Source of the DNA: Sphingomonadaceae bacterium
GTDB lineage: Bacteria > Pseudomonadota > Alphaproteobacteria > Sphingomonadales > Sphingomonadaceae
NCBI GenBank assembly: GCA_021732525.1
Contig: JAKFUU010000007.1
Span: 1-41,327 of the forward strand
Direction of reading: 5' to 3'
DNA length: 41,327 nucleotides
Shown: positions 1 through 8,012 of the stretch, in pieces
Position numbering within the stretch: the first letter of the stretch is position 1
Layout of the letters: each line of letters begins with the position of its first letter
Translations under genes and position numbers: made by a program
The notes under the pieces: model-generated
What the model was told of the DNA's origin: nothing
Databases searched by the model: none
Seen by the model: only the letters and a program-made list of their open reading frames with translations

Positions 1-461
1 TGGCCGCTGACCCGCAAGGCGCGCCCTTTTACATCATGAAGGATGCATCGAACGAAGCAAGCCACGCCTTTGCCGCAACCGAGCCCAAAATGGGCCATTG
101 CGGATGGAACGAGCTATCCTCATCCGATCCGGAGGCCGCGAAGAATTTTTACGGCGCGCTGTTTGGCTGGATGAAAGATGGCGATATGGATATGGGACCA
201 ATAGGCAAATATGAATTTTGGAAACCCGGCGACGGACGCGAATTTATGCTCGGCGCGGTCATGCCGCTGATGCCCGGAATGCCGGCATCTGCCTGGACCT
301 ATTATTTCCGTGTGGCCGATATCGACAGAGCGGTTGCGGCGATCAAAGCGGGCGGCGGCAAGATGTTGCAAGAGCCAACTGAAATCCCCGGCGGCGATTT
401 TTCCATCACCGCGGCGGACCCGCATGGCGCAGCATTCGGACTGGTCGGGCCGCGGGTTTGA
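1..461 (+). CDS. Two-domain VOC (glyoxalase/bleomycin-resistance fold) protein, 5' end outside the window
   Basis: The frame is open from the first bases, so the gene begins upstream and only the end of the N-terminal domain plus the complete C-terminal domain is visible. The first residues (AADPQGAPFYIMK) repeat the protein's own C-terminal end (AADPHGAAFGLVG), which shows two tandem VOC domains. The C-terminal domain has the usual pattern: an N-terminal strand (GHCGWNELSSSDPEAAKNFY), then FYGALFGW, and a closing strand with ADPHG. Family knowledge: tandem VOC proteins of this type are usually annotated as glyoxalase-like, often with unknown substrate. The stop overlaps the next gene's TTG start by four bases, which suggests co-translation. 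An ATG at 36 lies inside the first domain and is unlikely to be the true start. Substrate and reaction cannot be told from the sequence. Confidence 0.85.
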   Translation, partial: AADPQGAPFYIMKDASNEASHAFAATEPKMGHCGWNELSSSDPEAAKNFYGALFGWMKDGDMDMGPIGKYEFWKPGDGREFMLGAVMPLMPGMPASAWTYYFRVADIDRAVAAIKAGGGKMLQEPTEIPGGDFSITAADPHGAAFGLVGPRV

Positions 462-931
462 GCCAGCCTGGGCAGATCGCTCCCGAACTGATGGTCAGCC
501 AATGGTTCAACACGCCGGAGCCATTAACGCTCGAAGGATTGCGCGGCAGCGTCTTGCTGCTTCACGCTTTCCAGATGCTCTGCCCCGGCTGCGTCGCCCA
601 TGGCACGCCGCAAGCCGAAAAGGCGCACCGGTTGTTTAAGGGCGCGGGCCTGAAGGTTATCGGCCTTCACACCGTATTCGAACATCATGCGGCCATGACA
701 CCTATTGCGCTCGATGCTTATATCCACGAATATCGGCTGACGATGCCGATCGGCGTTGATCAAGCCGGGGAAAATACCCTGCTGCCCGTGACCATGGGCA
801 GATATCATATGCGCGGCACGCCCACCCATATATTGATTGGCCGCGATGGCCGGATCCTGCATCACGGATTTGGCCAGGAGGAGGATATGGCGCTGGGCGC
901 GCGGATTGCAGCGGCGTTGGAAAGGAAATGA
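458..931 (+). CDS. Redoxin / thioredoxin-fold protein (AhpC/TSA-TlpA type)
   Basis: A 157-residue protein with a thioredoxin-like layout: an N-terminal extension, the strand LRGSVLLLHAF, and an active-site motif CPGC at about residues 42-45. Further along are GLHTVFEHH, a cis-Pro-type loop (RGTPTHILIGRDGRI) and a C-terminal helix. The CxxC pair suggests a dithiol oxidoreductase rather than a one-Cys peroxiredoxin. No signal peptide is visible, so a cytoplasmic location is likely. The chosen start is a TTG that overlaps the previous stop (TTGA). An ATG at 491 is an alternative that would remove 11 residues but leave the fold intact. The gene sits between two VOC-family genes in a compact operon. 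Its partner and substrate are unknown. Confidence 0.8.
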   Translation: MSQPGQIAPELMVSQWFNTPEPLTLEGLRGSVLLLHAFQMLCPGCVAHGTPQAEKAHRLFKGAGLKVIGLHTVFEHHAAMTPIALDAYIHEYRLTMPIGVDQAGENTLLPVTMGRYHMRGTPTHILIGRDGRILHHGFGQEEDMALGARIAAALERK

Positions 932-932
932 A

Positions 933-1406
933 ATGAACAAAAATACGATCTGCCTCTGGTATGATGGCAGCGCGGAAGAAGCGGCAAATTTTTACGCAGC
1001 AACCTTCCCCGACAGCCATGTCGGCCCCGTAACCCGCGCACCTGCCGACAATCCATCGGCCAAAGCTGGCGAGGTCTTGACGGTTGAATTTACCGTTTGC
1101 GGCGTCTCCTGCATTGGCCTCAATGGCGGTGACATGTTCAAGCATAGCGAGGCCTTCTCCTTCCAGGTCCACACCGACACACAGGAAGAAACCGACCGCT
1201 ATTGGAGCGCGATTGTCAAGAATGGCGGCAGCGAAAGTCGCTGCGGCTGGTGCAAGGATAAATGGGGCATCAGTTGGCAAATCACCCCCCGCGTGCTGAC
1301 ACAGGCCATGTCGCAAGGCGGCAACAGCGCCAAGCGCGCCTGTGAGGCGATGATGACCATGGGCAAGATCGATCATGCCGCGATTGAAGCGGCGGCGGGC
1401 GGCTAG
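933..1406 (+). CDS. PhnB-like VOC family protein
   Basis: A 157-residue protein starting at the ATG one base after the redoxin stop, with a purine-rich AAAGGAAA just upstream. It opens with ICLWYDGSAEEAANFYAATF, followed by GEVLTVEFTVCGVSCIGLNGG and a C-terminal GWCKDKWGISWQITP. These are typical of the PhnB / '3-demethylubiquinone-9 3-methyltransferase'-named branch of the VOC superfamily. That methyltransferase name is historical; proteins of this family generally lack a SAM-binding site, and none is seen here. The frame remains open upstream to 837, but that extension overlaps the redoxin gene and has no family similarity. The gene probably ends the short operon. Substrate is not predictable. 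Confidence 0.82.
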   Translation: MNKNTICLWYDGSAEEAANFYAATFPDSHVGPVTRAPADNPSAKAGEVLTVEFTVCGVSCIGLNGGDMFKHSEAFSFQVHTDTQEETDRYWSAIVKNGGSESRCGWCKDKWGISWQITPRVLTQAMSQGGNSAKRACEAMMTMGKIDHAAIEAAAGG

Positions 1407-1484
1407 AACGTGAATATATTAGAGTGACACGCGTTTCTTCGCGGCTGTTCTTGTTTAGCGGCAAAGGCCACCCACATTGAAAGC

Positions 1485-1826
1485 ATGACGCAACCACCAA
1501 CGCCGCAACGGAAAAAGCTTTCAGAAAATCGGGCTTTCCAATGGACGATGATTATCATCGGCTGGGCTTTTGTTGTTCTGGCCCCGATCGTCAGCCCGCT
1601 GCCCGGGCCGCTCGGCCTTGCCTTCTTTGTTATTGGCGGCGCGCTGATCCTGAAAAATTCGCTCTGGGCAAAACGCAAATATGCGCTGCACAGTAAACGC
1701 CATCCCGAATATGCCCTTTGGTTGAACTGGGCGATGCGGCGCAAGCGTTTCAAAGCGCGGCCGCCTTTCCCGCCGTTAAGGCGCGATCTTGCCAATCTTC
1801 TGCGGTCGCTGAAAAAGCGCTCTTAA
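1485..1826 (+). CDS. Small PGPGW-type transmembrane protein
   Basis: A 113-residue protein with a hydrophilic N-terminus, two hydrophobic stretches around residues 20-37 and 42-58, and a very basic C-terminal tail rich in Arg and Lys. The turn between the helices reads SPLPGPLGL, the hallmark of the 'putative transmembrane protein PGPGW' family of small inner-membrane proteins of unknown function. The positive-inside rule suggests the basic tail faces the cytoplasm. A terminator follows at 1887-1922, so this gene is the last of its unit. It starts 78 bases after the PhnB-like gene. No function can be assigned. Confidence 0.75.
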   Translation: MTQPPTPQRKKLSENRAFQWTMIIIGWAFVVLAPIVSPLPGPLGLAFFVIGGALILKNSLWAKRKYALHSKRHPEYALWLNWAMRRKRFKARPPFPPLRRDLANLLRSLKKRS

Positions 1827-1886
1827 TCGCGCTGAGTTATGTTGACTTTTGCCGCACGCCGACATATTGCGCCATTCAACAACAGC

Positions 1887-1922
1887 GGTCGCCGTTTGGA
1901 TTCGGCGGCCTTTCGCTTTTTT
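1887..1922 (+). terminator. Rho-independent terminator after the PGPGW gene
   Basis: An eight-pair stem (GGTCGCCG at 1887-1894 with CGGCGGCC at 1903-1910, including one G-T pair) has an eight-base loop. It is followed directly by the T-rich run TTTCGCTTTTTT. It lies between the PGPGW gene and rpmH and would separate the two transcription units. Confidence 0.75.
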
Positions 1923-1950
1923 GACATAGATAGATTTAGGGAATACCGCG

Positions 1951-2085
1951 ATGAAGCGCACCTTTCAACCAAGCAACCTCGTGCGGGCACGCCGCCATGG
2001 TTTCCGCCACCGGATGGCAACCGCCGCTGGCCGCAACATCCTGAATGCGCGCCGCGCGCGTGGCCGCAAAAAGCTATCTGCCTGA
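1951..2085 (+). CDS. rpmH: 50S ribosomal protein L34
   Basis: A 44-residue, strongly basic protein, the normal length for L34. It begins [18 protein letters not shown] and ends with GRKKLSA, matching the family from end to end. L34 belongs to the large ribosomal subunit. The next gene is rnpA, 25 bases downstream, which is the near-universal bacterial order. No other start is plausible because the first six residues are invariant in the family. Confidence 0.97.
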   Translation: MKRTFQPSNLVRARRHGFRHRMATAAGRNILNARRARGRKKLSA

Positions 2086-2110
2086 TCACTGAAGCGGCGA
2101 GGGCGTGTTG

Positions 2111-2446
2111 ATGACGCCTTACAAAATCATAACCAAACGCGCTGATTTTTTGAGCGCCAACCGGGGCAGGCGCTATGCACGTCCCGGTTTTGTATTGTTG
2201 GTTTCCGATCGCGGCGATGATGATCCTGCGATTCGGCTGGGCATTACCATTACCAAGAAAGTCGGCAACGCGGTGATCCGCAACCGGATGCGTCGGCGGT
2301 TTCGCAGCCTGATGCGTGAGATGCTCGCGGATAAAGGAAAGCCCGGCGCGGATCATATCCTGATCGGGCGCGAAGGTGGGATTGAGATGGATTTTGGCCG
2401 GTTGCGCAGCGATCTGCATGCCGCGTTTAACCGGGTGGCGGTATGA
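2111..2446 (+). CDS. rnpA: Ribonuclease P protein component
   Basis: The protein subunit of RNase P, which binds the catalytic RNA and helps cleave 5' leaders from precursor tRNAs. The signature basic helix KKVGNAVIRNRMRRRFR, with the conserved RNR, lies at about residues 57-73. The preceding RLGITITKKVG strand is also typical. The ATG at 2111 is preferred, with GAGG eight bases upstream; in-frame GTG (2105) and TTG (2108) are alternatives. The stop overlaps the yidD start (ATGA), so the two are probably co-translated. Confidence 0.95.
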   Translation: MTPYKIITKRADFLSANRGRRYARPGFVLLVSDRGDDDPAIRLGITITKKVGNAVIRNRMRRRFRSLMREMLADKGKPGADHILIGREGGIEMDFGRLRSDLHAAFNRVAV

Positions 2447-2655
2447 TGGCTAAGCTGCTGATCCTGATTGCGCGGGGCTGGCAGCTTGGCCCGTCGCGGA
2501 TTTTACCGCCGACCTGCCGTTATAGCCCCAGCTGTTCGCAATATGCGATTATCGCGCTGCGCAAATATGGCGCAATTAAGGGTAGCTGGCTGGCGGCGAA
2601 GCGGCTATTGCGCTGCCAACCATGGGGCGGGCACGGGCATGATCCGGTGCCATAA
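2443..2655 (+). CDS. yidD: Membrane protein insertion efficiency factor YidD
   Basis: A 70-residue protein with the family core CRYSPSCSQYAIIALRKYG and a second block LLRCQPWGGHGHDPVP that closes the protein. YidD is a small inner-membrane-associated protein that aids YidC-dependent insertion. Its position between rnpA and yidC is the conserved one. The start overlaps the rnpA stop by four bases; a second ATG follows immediately at 2446. Confidence 0.95.
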   Translation: MMAKLLILIARGWQLGPSRILPPTCRYSPSCSQYAIIALRKYGAIKGSWLAAKRLLRCQPWGGHGHDPVP

Positions 2656-2691
2656 TACCCAATTGATATACTGAACAGGGATTTTTGAAAA

Positions 2692-4461
2692 TTGGAAGAT
2701 AAGCGTAACATCATCATCGCCATGCTGCTTGCGGGGCTGATCCTGTTTGGATGGCCGTTCATCACGGCGCCGTTTTTTCCGCCCGCACCGCCCGCAGCAA
2801 AAGAAGCGCCAGCCGCCGCCAGCGCGAATGGCCCGGTGGCGGACGCCACTGGAGGCGCCGAAACCGCTATTGGCGGCGATGTTACCGCGGCACCTGCATC
2901 GGGTAAGCGTTTGCCGCTTGCCGCCGCGCTGAAATCCTCACCGCGCGTGATTATCGAAACGCCCAAGCTGAAAGGGTCGATCAACCTGCAGGGTGCAAAA
3001 ATCGACGATCTGCTGCTGCTTGCGCACCGCGAAAAATTACCAAAGGATTCGCCGCCGGTGCGGTTGTTTGCGCCGCAATCGGCCGCAAAAAGCTATTTCG
3101 CGCGCTTTGGCTGGGTCGGCACCGGCGTGGTTTTGCCCGATGCCAATACGCTGTGGACCGCGGCCGGTGCAAAGTTAACGCCCAAAACGCCCGTCACGCT
3201 AAGCTGGACCAATCCGGCGGGTCAAAAATTTGAGATCATCTTTAGCATCGATGAAAATTATCTGATCACCGCAAAACAAAATTTTACCAACGGGGCCAAA
3301 GCCGCTGCGCAAATTACACCCTTTGGCCTCATTAGCCGCGACGGCAAATCCGCCGATATCGATAGCTGGAATATTCATGCCGGGCCGATGGGTGTGTTTA
3401 ACGATGCCGCCAATTATGACTGGGATTATGACGATTTAGATGAAGCGCCCAATAAGGAGGCTGCCTTCAAAAGCACCGGCGGCTGGATCGGCTTTACCGA
3501 CATCTATTGGCTCGCTGCGATGATCCCCGACCAAAAATCGGCGTTTGACGCAAAATTGCGCGCGGGCGGGGGTAGCTATCAAGCGCAGACCGTGTCCGCC
3601 AAGCAAAATCTGGTCGCGCCCGGCCAAAGCTTTAGCCAAATATCGCGTTTGTTTGCCGGCGCCAAAGAAGTGGAAGTGCTCGATGATTATACCAAGCGGC
3701 TGGGCATAACCCAGCTCGATTATTCGATCGATTGGGGCTGGTTCTGGTTTATCGCCATTCCGTTTTTCTGGATCCTGCATTGGTTGTTCGGGGTCTTTGG
3801 CAATTTCGGCGTCGCGATCATTGGCCTGACCATAATCGTCCGCTTGTTTATGTTCCCGGTCGCGCAGCGCCAATTTAGTTCCATGGCCGCGATGCGCGTG
3901 GTGCAGCCCAAGATGAAGGCGTTGCAGGAACGATATAAGGACGACAAGCCGAAGCTGCAGCAGGAGATGATGAAGCTCTATAAGGACGAGAAGGTCAATC
4001 CGCTCGCGGGTTGTTTGCCGATCCTACTGCAAATGCCGATCCTTTTTGCGCTATATAAGTTGCTGGTGTTAACCATCGAGATGCGGCATCAACCTTTTGC
4101 GCTGTGGATTAAGGATCTGTCTGCGCCCGATCCATCGGCTCAGATTGTTTTTGATTTGCTCGGCACCGGCATCATGCTACCTGCGTTTCTCGCCATCGGT
4201 GTGCTGCCGATCTTGCTCGGGGTTACCATGTGGCTGATGCAGAAACTCAATCCGCAACCGATGGACGAAATCCAGAAGCAAGTCTTTGCCATCATGCCCT
4301 GGTTCTTAATGTTCATCATGGCGCCATTTGCGGCAGGATTACAGCTTTATTGGGTGGTATCCAACTGTATCTCGATCTTGCAGCAAAAATGGCTTTATTC
4401 GCGCCATCCGATCTTGAAACAACAAGCGGCCAAAGAAGCCGAAGAAAAGGCCGCGACGTAG
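2692..4461 (+). CDS. yidC: Membrane protein insertase YidC
   Basis: A 589-residue insertase, in the usual range for Gram-negative YidC. An N-terminal anchor (NIIIAMLLAGLILFGWPF, about residues 5-22) is followed by an Ala/Pro-rich linker and a large periplasmic beta domain to about residue 340. The C-terminal transmembrane core has the conserved Arg in TIIVRLFMFPVAQRQF, the amphipathic cytoplasmic hairpin, NPLAGCLPILLQMPILFALY, and three further membrane helices. It inserts inner-membrane proteins alone or with SecYEG. The start is a TTG at 2692, required because no ATG or GTG precedes the anchor helix. engB follows three bases after the stop. Confidence 0.97.
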   Translation: MEDKRNIIIAMLLAGLILFGWPFITAPFFPPAPPAAKEAPAAASANGPVADATGGAETAIGGDVTAAPASGKRLPLAAALKSSPRVIIETPKLKGSINLQGAKIDDLLLLAHREKLPKDSPPVRLFAPQSAAKSYFARFGWVGTGVVLPDANTLWTAAGAKLTPKTPVTLSWTNPAGQKFEIIFSIDENYLITAKQNFTNGAKAAAQITPFGLISRDGKSADIDSWNIHAGPMGVFNDAANYDWDYDDLDEAPNKEAAFKSTGGWIGFTDIYWLAAMIPDQKSAFDAKLRAGGGSYQAQTVSAKQNLVAPGQSFSQISRLFAGAKEVEVLDDYTKRLGITQLDYSIDWGWFWFIAIPFFWILHWLFGVFGNFGVAIIGLTIIVRLFMFPVAQRQFSSMAAMRVVQPKMKALQERYKDDKPKLQQEMMKLYKDEKVNPLAGCLPILLQMPILFALYKLLVLTIEMRHQPFALWIKDLSAPDPSAQIVFDLLGTGIMLPAFLAIGVLPILLGVTMWLMQKLNPQPMDEIQKQVFAIMPWFLMFIMAPFAAGLQLYWVVSNCISILQQKWLYSRHPILKQQAAKEAEEKAAT

Positions 4462-4464
4462 GAC

Positions 4465-5079
4465 GTGGCCGATATTAAAATCTTTTCCGGTCCGGTTTCT
4501 TTCCTGAAAAGTGCGCCGAGCCTGGAGCATTTGCCCGATCCCACCGCGCCCGAAATCGCCTTTGCCGGGCGCAGTAATGTGGGTAAATCATCGCTGATCA
4601 ACGCGCTGGTGAACCGAAACGGCCTCGCGCGGGCATCGAACACGCCGGGGCGCACGCAGGAGTTGAATTTCTTCGATGTTGGCACGCCGCCTTTGTTCCG
4701 CATCGTCGATATGCCGGGATACGGCTATGCCAAAGCGCCGGTGGCAACGGTAAAAAAATGGCGTTTCCTGATCAATGATTACTTGCGCGGGCGGACGGTG
4801 CTAAAGCGCGTATTCGTCCTGATCGATAGCCGCCACGGGATCAAGGATGCCGATAAGGAAATTCTCGACATGCTCGACGCGGCGGCCACCAGCTACCGCA
4901 TTGTCCTCACCAAAACCGACAAAATCAAAGCAAGCGAGCTGGAACAGGTTCGCGCCGACACCATGGCCGCGATTGGAAAGCGCGCGGCGGCTTTCCCCGA
5001 AATGTCGGTAACGTCGGCGGAAAAAAAAGGCGGTATTGATGAATTGCGAGCCGCCGTGTTAGAGGCGGTGTCATCATGA
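4465..5079 (+). CDS. engB: Ribosome biogenesis GTP-binding protein EngB (YihA/YsxC)
   Basis: A 204-residue GTPase with all nucleotide-binding motifs: G1 GRSNVGKS at residues 35-42, G2-type TPGRTQ near 60, G3 DMPGYG at 82-87, G4 TKTD at 149-152 and a G5-like TSAEKKGG near the C-terminus. EngB assists late assembly of the 50S subunit. It starts with GTG only three bases after yidC, an order common in alphaproteobacteria. Its stop overlaps the start of the next gene by four bases (ATGA). Confidence 0.95.
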   Translation: MADIKIFSGPVSFLKSAPSLEHLPDPTAPEIAFAGRSNVGKSSLINALVNRNGLARASNTPGRTQELNFFDVGTPPLFRIVDMPGYGYAKAPVATVKKWRFLINDYLRGRTVLKRVFVLIDSRHGIKDADKEILDMLDAAATSYRIVLTKTDKIKASELEQVRADTMAAIGKRAAAFPEMSVTSAEKKGGIDELRAAVLEAVSS

Positions 5080-5744
5080 CACTCAAACTCATCATTGGCA
5101 ACAAAGCCTATTCCAGCTGGTCCATGCGCGGCTGGCTCGCGGTGAAACAATCGGGGTTGAGCTTCGAAGAAATCATCTTACCGCTCTATAATGAAGGCTG
5201 GGACGAGCGCAAAGGGGAAGAAGACCTCGCCCCATCCGCCGGCAAAGTCCCGATCTTATGGGATGGCGACGCGGTGGTCTGGGACAGCATGGCGATCATC
5301 GATTATCTGGCCGACAAGGTGGGCCGCGAGCGTTTTTGGCCCAAGGACGAAGCGGCGCGCGCGATGGCGCGGTCGGTGGCGGCGGAAATGCATAGCGGCT
5401 TCTTGTCGCTGCGCGGCGAATATCCGATGAATATCCGCAAAATCTTCGAAGGCGTGAGCATCAGCGCGGCGGCCCGCCACGACGCGCTGCGCATCTTGCA
5501 ATTATGGGCCGAGGCGCGATCGCGCTTTGGCGGCGAGGGGCCATATCTGTTCGGCACATTCAGCGCAGCCGACATCATGTTTGCCCCCGTCGTCACTCGC
5601 TTTATCACTTACCGATTCCCCTTGCCCGGCTTTGCCGCCGCCTATGCCGAGGTGATGATGGGGCATGGCTGGATGACGCAGTGGCGAGAAGCCGCCGCCG
5701 CCGAGGAATGGACAATTGCAAAATTTGAGGAAGTAACGAAGTAA
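5076..5744 (+). CDS. Glutathione S-transferase family protein
   Basis: A 222-residue cytosolic GST-like protein. The N-terminal thioredoxin-fold domain starts [20 protein letters not shown], where the Ser residues near 14-16 occupy the catalytic region. It contains the conserved cis-Pro/strand segment [20 protein letters not shown], whose VWDS matches the family's glutathione-contacting (E/D)S pair. A helical C-terminal domain follows with the [19 protein letters not shown] block, carrying the usual N-cap/Asp of GST helix 6. The gene is coupled to engB by an ATGA overlap. The natural substrate is unknown. Confidence 0.9.
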   Translation: MTLKLIIGNKAYSSWSMRGWLAVKQSGLSFEEIILPLYNEGWDERKGEEDLAPSAGKVPILWDGDAVVWDSMAIIDYLADKVGRERFWPKDEAARAMARSVAAEMHSGFLSLRGEYPMNIRKIFEGVSISAAARHDALRILQLWAEARSRFGGEGPYLFGTFSAADIMFAPVVTRFITYRFPLPGFAAAYAEVMMGHGWMTQWREAAAAEEWTIAKFEEVTK

Positions 5745-5753
5745 ACGGCGCCC

Positions 5754-6218
5754 TCAAGCCAATCTTTGGGTCGGATAGCGCGTGCCATCCTTGCGATAGT
5801 AACCATCGGCGTCAAATGTCATGTCGATGTCGGAATAAGCGCCGCTTGCCGAGCTTTTGCCCGCGCCAATCGCGACGAATACGGCGTCTTCTTCGCTGCG
5901 GTTAATCAAATGATGGCCGTCCGCCACCCCGGCTGGCCAGGCCGCGATATCGCCGGCGCGCAGGATCGTTTCGCCGCTATCTTCGACCAGCACCGCCTCG
6001 CCCGATAGCATGATCACCATTTCATCCTCATCATCATGCCAATGACGCTGCGATGACCAAGCGCCGGGTTTCAACGTGACATGGCTTGCGCCCATTTTGG
6101 TGAGGCCCGATGGCGGCGCGAGCCGGCGATACCAGCGGCCTTGCACCGCAGCATCAAAGGGCGGCGGATAACCGGTGGCGTTGGTTTGGGGAATATCGCT
6201 GAGATTGATTTTTGGCAT
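5754..6218 (-). CDS. Cupin domain protein
   Basis: A 154-residue single-domain cupin. Motif 1 is present as HWHDDEDEMVIMLSGEAVLV: two His and one Glu as metal ligands followed by the conserved Gly. A motif-2 region follows (GDIAAWPAGVADGHHLINRS), with a His in the expected place. Small proteins of this kind are metal-binding sensors, isomerases or dioxygenases, and the sequence alone does not decide. The gene is convergent with the GST gene, nine bases apart, and divergent from dapE across 59 bases that must hold both promoters. Confidence 0.85.
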   Translation of the reverse strand: MPKINLSDIPQTNATGYPPPFDAAVQGRWYRRLAPPSGLTKMGASHVTLKPGAWSSQRHWHDDEDEMVIMLSGEAVLVEDSGETILRAGDIAAWPAGVADGHHLINRSEEDAVFVAIGAGKSSASGAYSDIDMTFDADGYYRKDGTRYPTQRLA

Positions 6219-6277
6219 GGAGCGCTCCTTACATAATCATGGACAAAACATAGCAGGCTTGGCATTCCGGCAAAAGC

Positions 6278-7420
6278 ATGCATGATCACACACCCCTGTC
6301 CATCGCCAAAGCTTTGATGTCCTGCGAAAGCGTGACGCCGGCCATGGGCAGCGTTTTTGACAGCGCGCAAGCGATATTGGAGCCGCTGGGCTTTCGTGTC
6401 GAGCGGTTCCTGTCGGGCGAAGATGATCCGAACGCGGATCACGGCGCGCCGGTCGAAAATCTCTTTGCCATCCGGGGCAGCGGCGGGCGCCATTTTGCCT
6501 TTGCCGGGCATTTGGACGTGGTGCCGCCGGGTGAAGGCTGGCGCAGCGAGGCCTTTGCGCCCGAAATACGCGGTGACATGCTCTATGGGCGCGGCGCGGT
6601 CGATATGAAGGGCGCGATTGCGGCCTTCATCGCAGCGGCGAAAGATATTCCGGCGGATGCGGGCATAATCAGCCTCATCCTGACGGGCGATGAAGAAGGC
6701 CCCGCCATCCACGGCACCCGCGCGCTGATCGACCATATGCGCGCGCGCGGCAGCGTCCCCGATCTGTGCCTTGTCGGCGAACCCACCAGCGTGGGCCGGC
6801 TCGGCGATATGATGAAGGTCGGGCGGCGCGGCAGTGTGAATATGTGGATCACGGTGGAAGGCCGCGAGGGCCATGTCGCCTATCCGCATCTGGCCGATAA
6901 TCCGCTCCCCGTGCTAGTGGGTATACTCGCCGAAATTGACGCTATTATTCTGGATGACGGCACCGAATTTTTCCAGCCCAGCAATATCGAAATCACCGAT
7001 ATTACCGTGGGTAACAAAGCCACCAATGTCATCCCGGCGCAGGCGAGCGCGCGCATTTCGGTCCGTTTCAATGATCTGCACACCGGCGAACAGCTTGTCG
7101 AGCGTATTCGCGCCATCGCCGAACCGCGCGGGCGGGTGAAGGCGATGATCTCGGGTGAGGCCTTCTTCACCCCGCCGGGCGAGCTATCTGCGGTGATTGC
7201 CGATGTGGTGCGCGAAATAACCGGCATCACCCCCGAAGCCTCCACCACCGGCGGCACATCCGATGCGCGGTTCCTGTCTAAAATTTGCCCAGTCGTCGAA
7301 TTTGGCCTGTGCAACGCAACCATGCATAAGCGCGACGAAGCCGTGGCGGTGGCGGATCTTGAGACATTGGCGCAGATTTACGCGGGCGTGATGCGGAAAA
7401 TATTTAGCGTTTCAAGATAA
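6278..7420 (+). CDS. dapE: Succinyl-diaminopimelate desuccinylase
   Basis: DapE hydrolyses N-succinyl-LL-diaminopimelate in the succinylase branch of lysine and meso-DAP synthesis. The 380 residues match the family length. Zinc-ligand and catalytic residues are visible: H78 and D80 in FAGHLDVVPPGEGW, D109 in GRGAVDMKGA, E139/E140 in TGDEEGPA, E168 in LVGEPT, and a C-terminal His in ATMHKRDE. The lid/dimerisation domain lies between about residues 185 and 295. The last 17 bases overlap the convergent Smr gene. Confidence 0.95.
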   Translation: MHDHTPLSIAKALMSCESVTPAMGSVFDSAQAILEPLGFRVERFLSGEDDPNADHGAPVENLFAIRGSGGRHFAFAGHLDVVPPGEGWRSEAFAPEIRGDMLYGRGAVDMKGAIAAFIAAAKDIPADAGIISLILTGDEEGPAIHGTRALIDHMRARGSVPDLCLVGEPTSVGRLGDMMKVGRRGSVNMWITVEGREGHVAYPHLADNPLPVLVGILAEIDAIILDDGTEFFQPSNIEITDITVGNKATNVIPAQASARISVRFNDLHTGEQLVERIRAIAEPRGRVKAMISGEAFFTPPGELSAVIADVVREITGITPEASTTGGTSDARFLSKICPVVEFGLCNATMHKRDEAVAVADLETLAQIYAGVMRKIFSVSR

Positions 7421-7991
7421 TATAAAGCGCGCCCGCTCCGCCATGGCGGGGATGCGCGGTGCGAACCGCCGCGATGGACGCGCCATGGCGCGATGCGGCG
7501 AGCCAATCGCGCATAACGCTGGCAATCGCGCCGCGCCCTTCGCCGCTATGCCGGTCATGATTGCGCGCGCGGCCCGTGACCAGCAAGACCACCCGCATTC
7601 GCTGCGCAATCGCTTGCTCCAGTGCGCCGTCCAGACGGTTGTAGGCGCCCGATAGACCCATGTCATGCAGATCAACGCTAACATCGGGGATGACGGACCC
7701 GCTGCTCAGCCGCCGATTCCAATGGCCGTCAAGATTGCCTGTGGGGGATGCGCCCGCAGCCTTGGCGGTAACGGCTTTTGCAGCCGCGCTTTTGGTGGCC
7801 GATTGGGTTTCCCGCGCGGGTGCAATATGGGCGGCAACACGCTTTGCTTGTGAAGGCATTTTCGCGGGCGGCGGGGGCGCTATGGTCGCCTTTTTAACCG
7901 CAGTCTTCTTGGCTGTATGGATTGGCTTTACCGTTGCGATGACGCGCGCCCACAGGGTCTTTTCGTCATGATCAAGCGGCCGCGCCATCAT
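7404..7991 (-). CDS. Smr (MutS2 C-terminal-like) domain protein
   Basis: A 195-residue protein with a low-complexity Ala/Lys/Pro-rich N-terminal half and an Smr domain from about residue 100. The domain motifs are visible: SVDLHDMGLSGAYNRL with the DLH, VLLVTGRAR, and a GRGAIASVMRDWLAA block. Smr domains bind or nick branched nucleic acids or RNA; the stand-alone bacterial versions are poorly characterised. It begins 21 bases after mltA and probably shares its transcript. Two Met codons at the start leave a one-residue uncertainty. Confidence 0.88.
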   Translation of the reverse strand: MMARPLDHDEKTLWARVIATVKPIHTAKKTAVKKATIAPPPPAKMPSQAKRVAAHIAPARETQSATKSAAAKAVTAKAAGASPTGNLDGHWNRRLSSGSVIPDVSVDLHDMGLSGAYNRLDGALEQAIAQRMRVVLLVTGRARNHDRHSGEGRGAIASVMRDWLAASRHGASIAAVRTAHPRHGGAGALYIILKR

Positions 7992-8012
7992 CCCACCCTT
8001 GCGGCTTTGGCC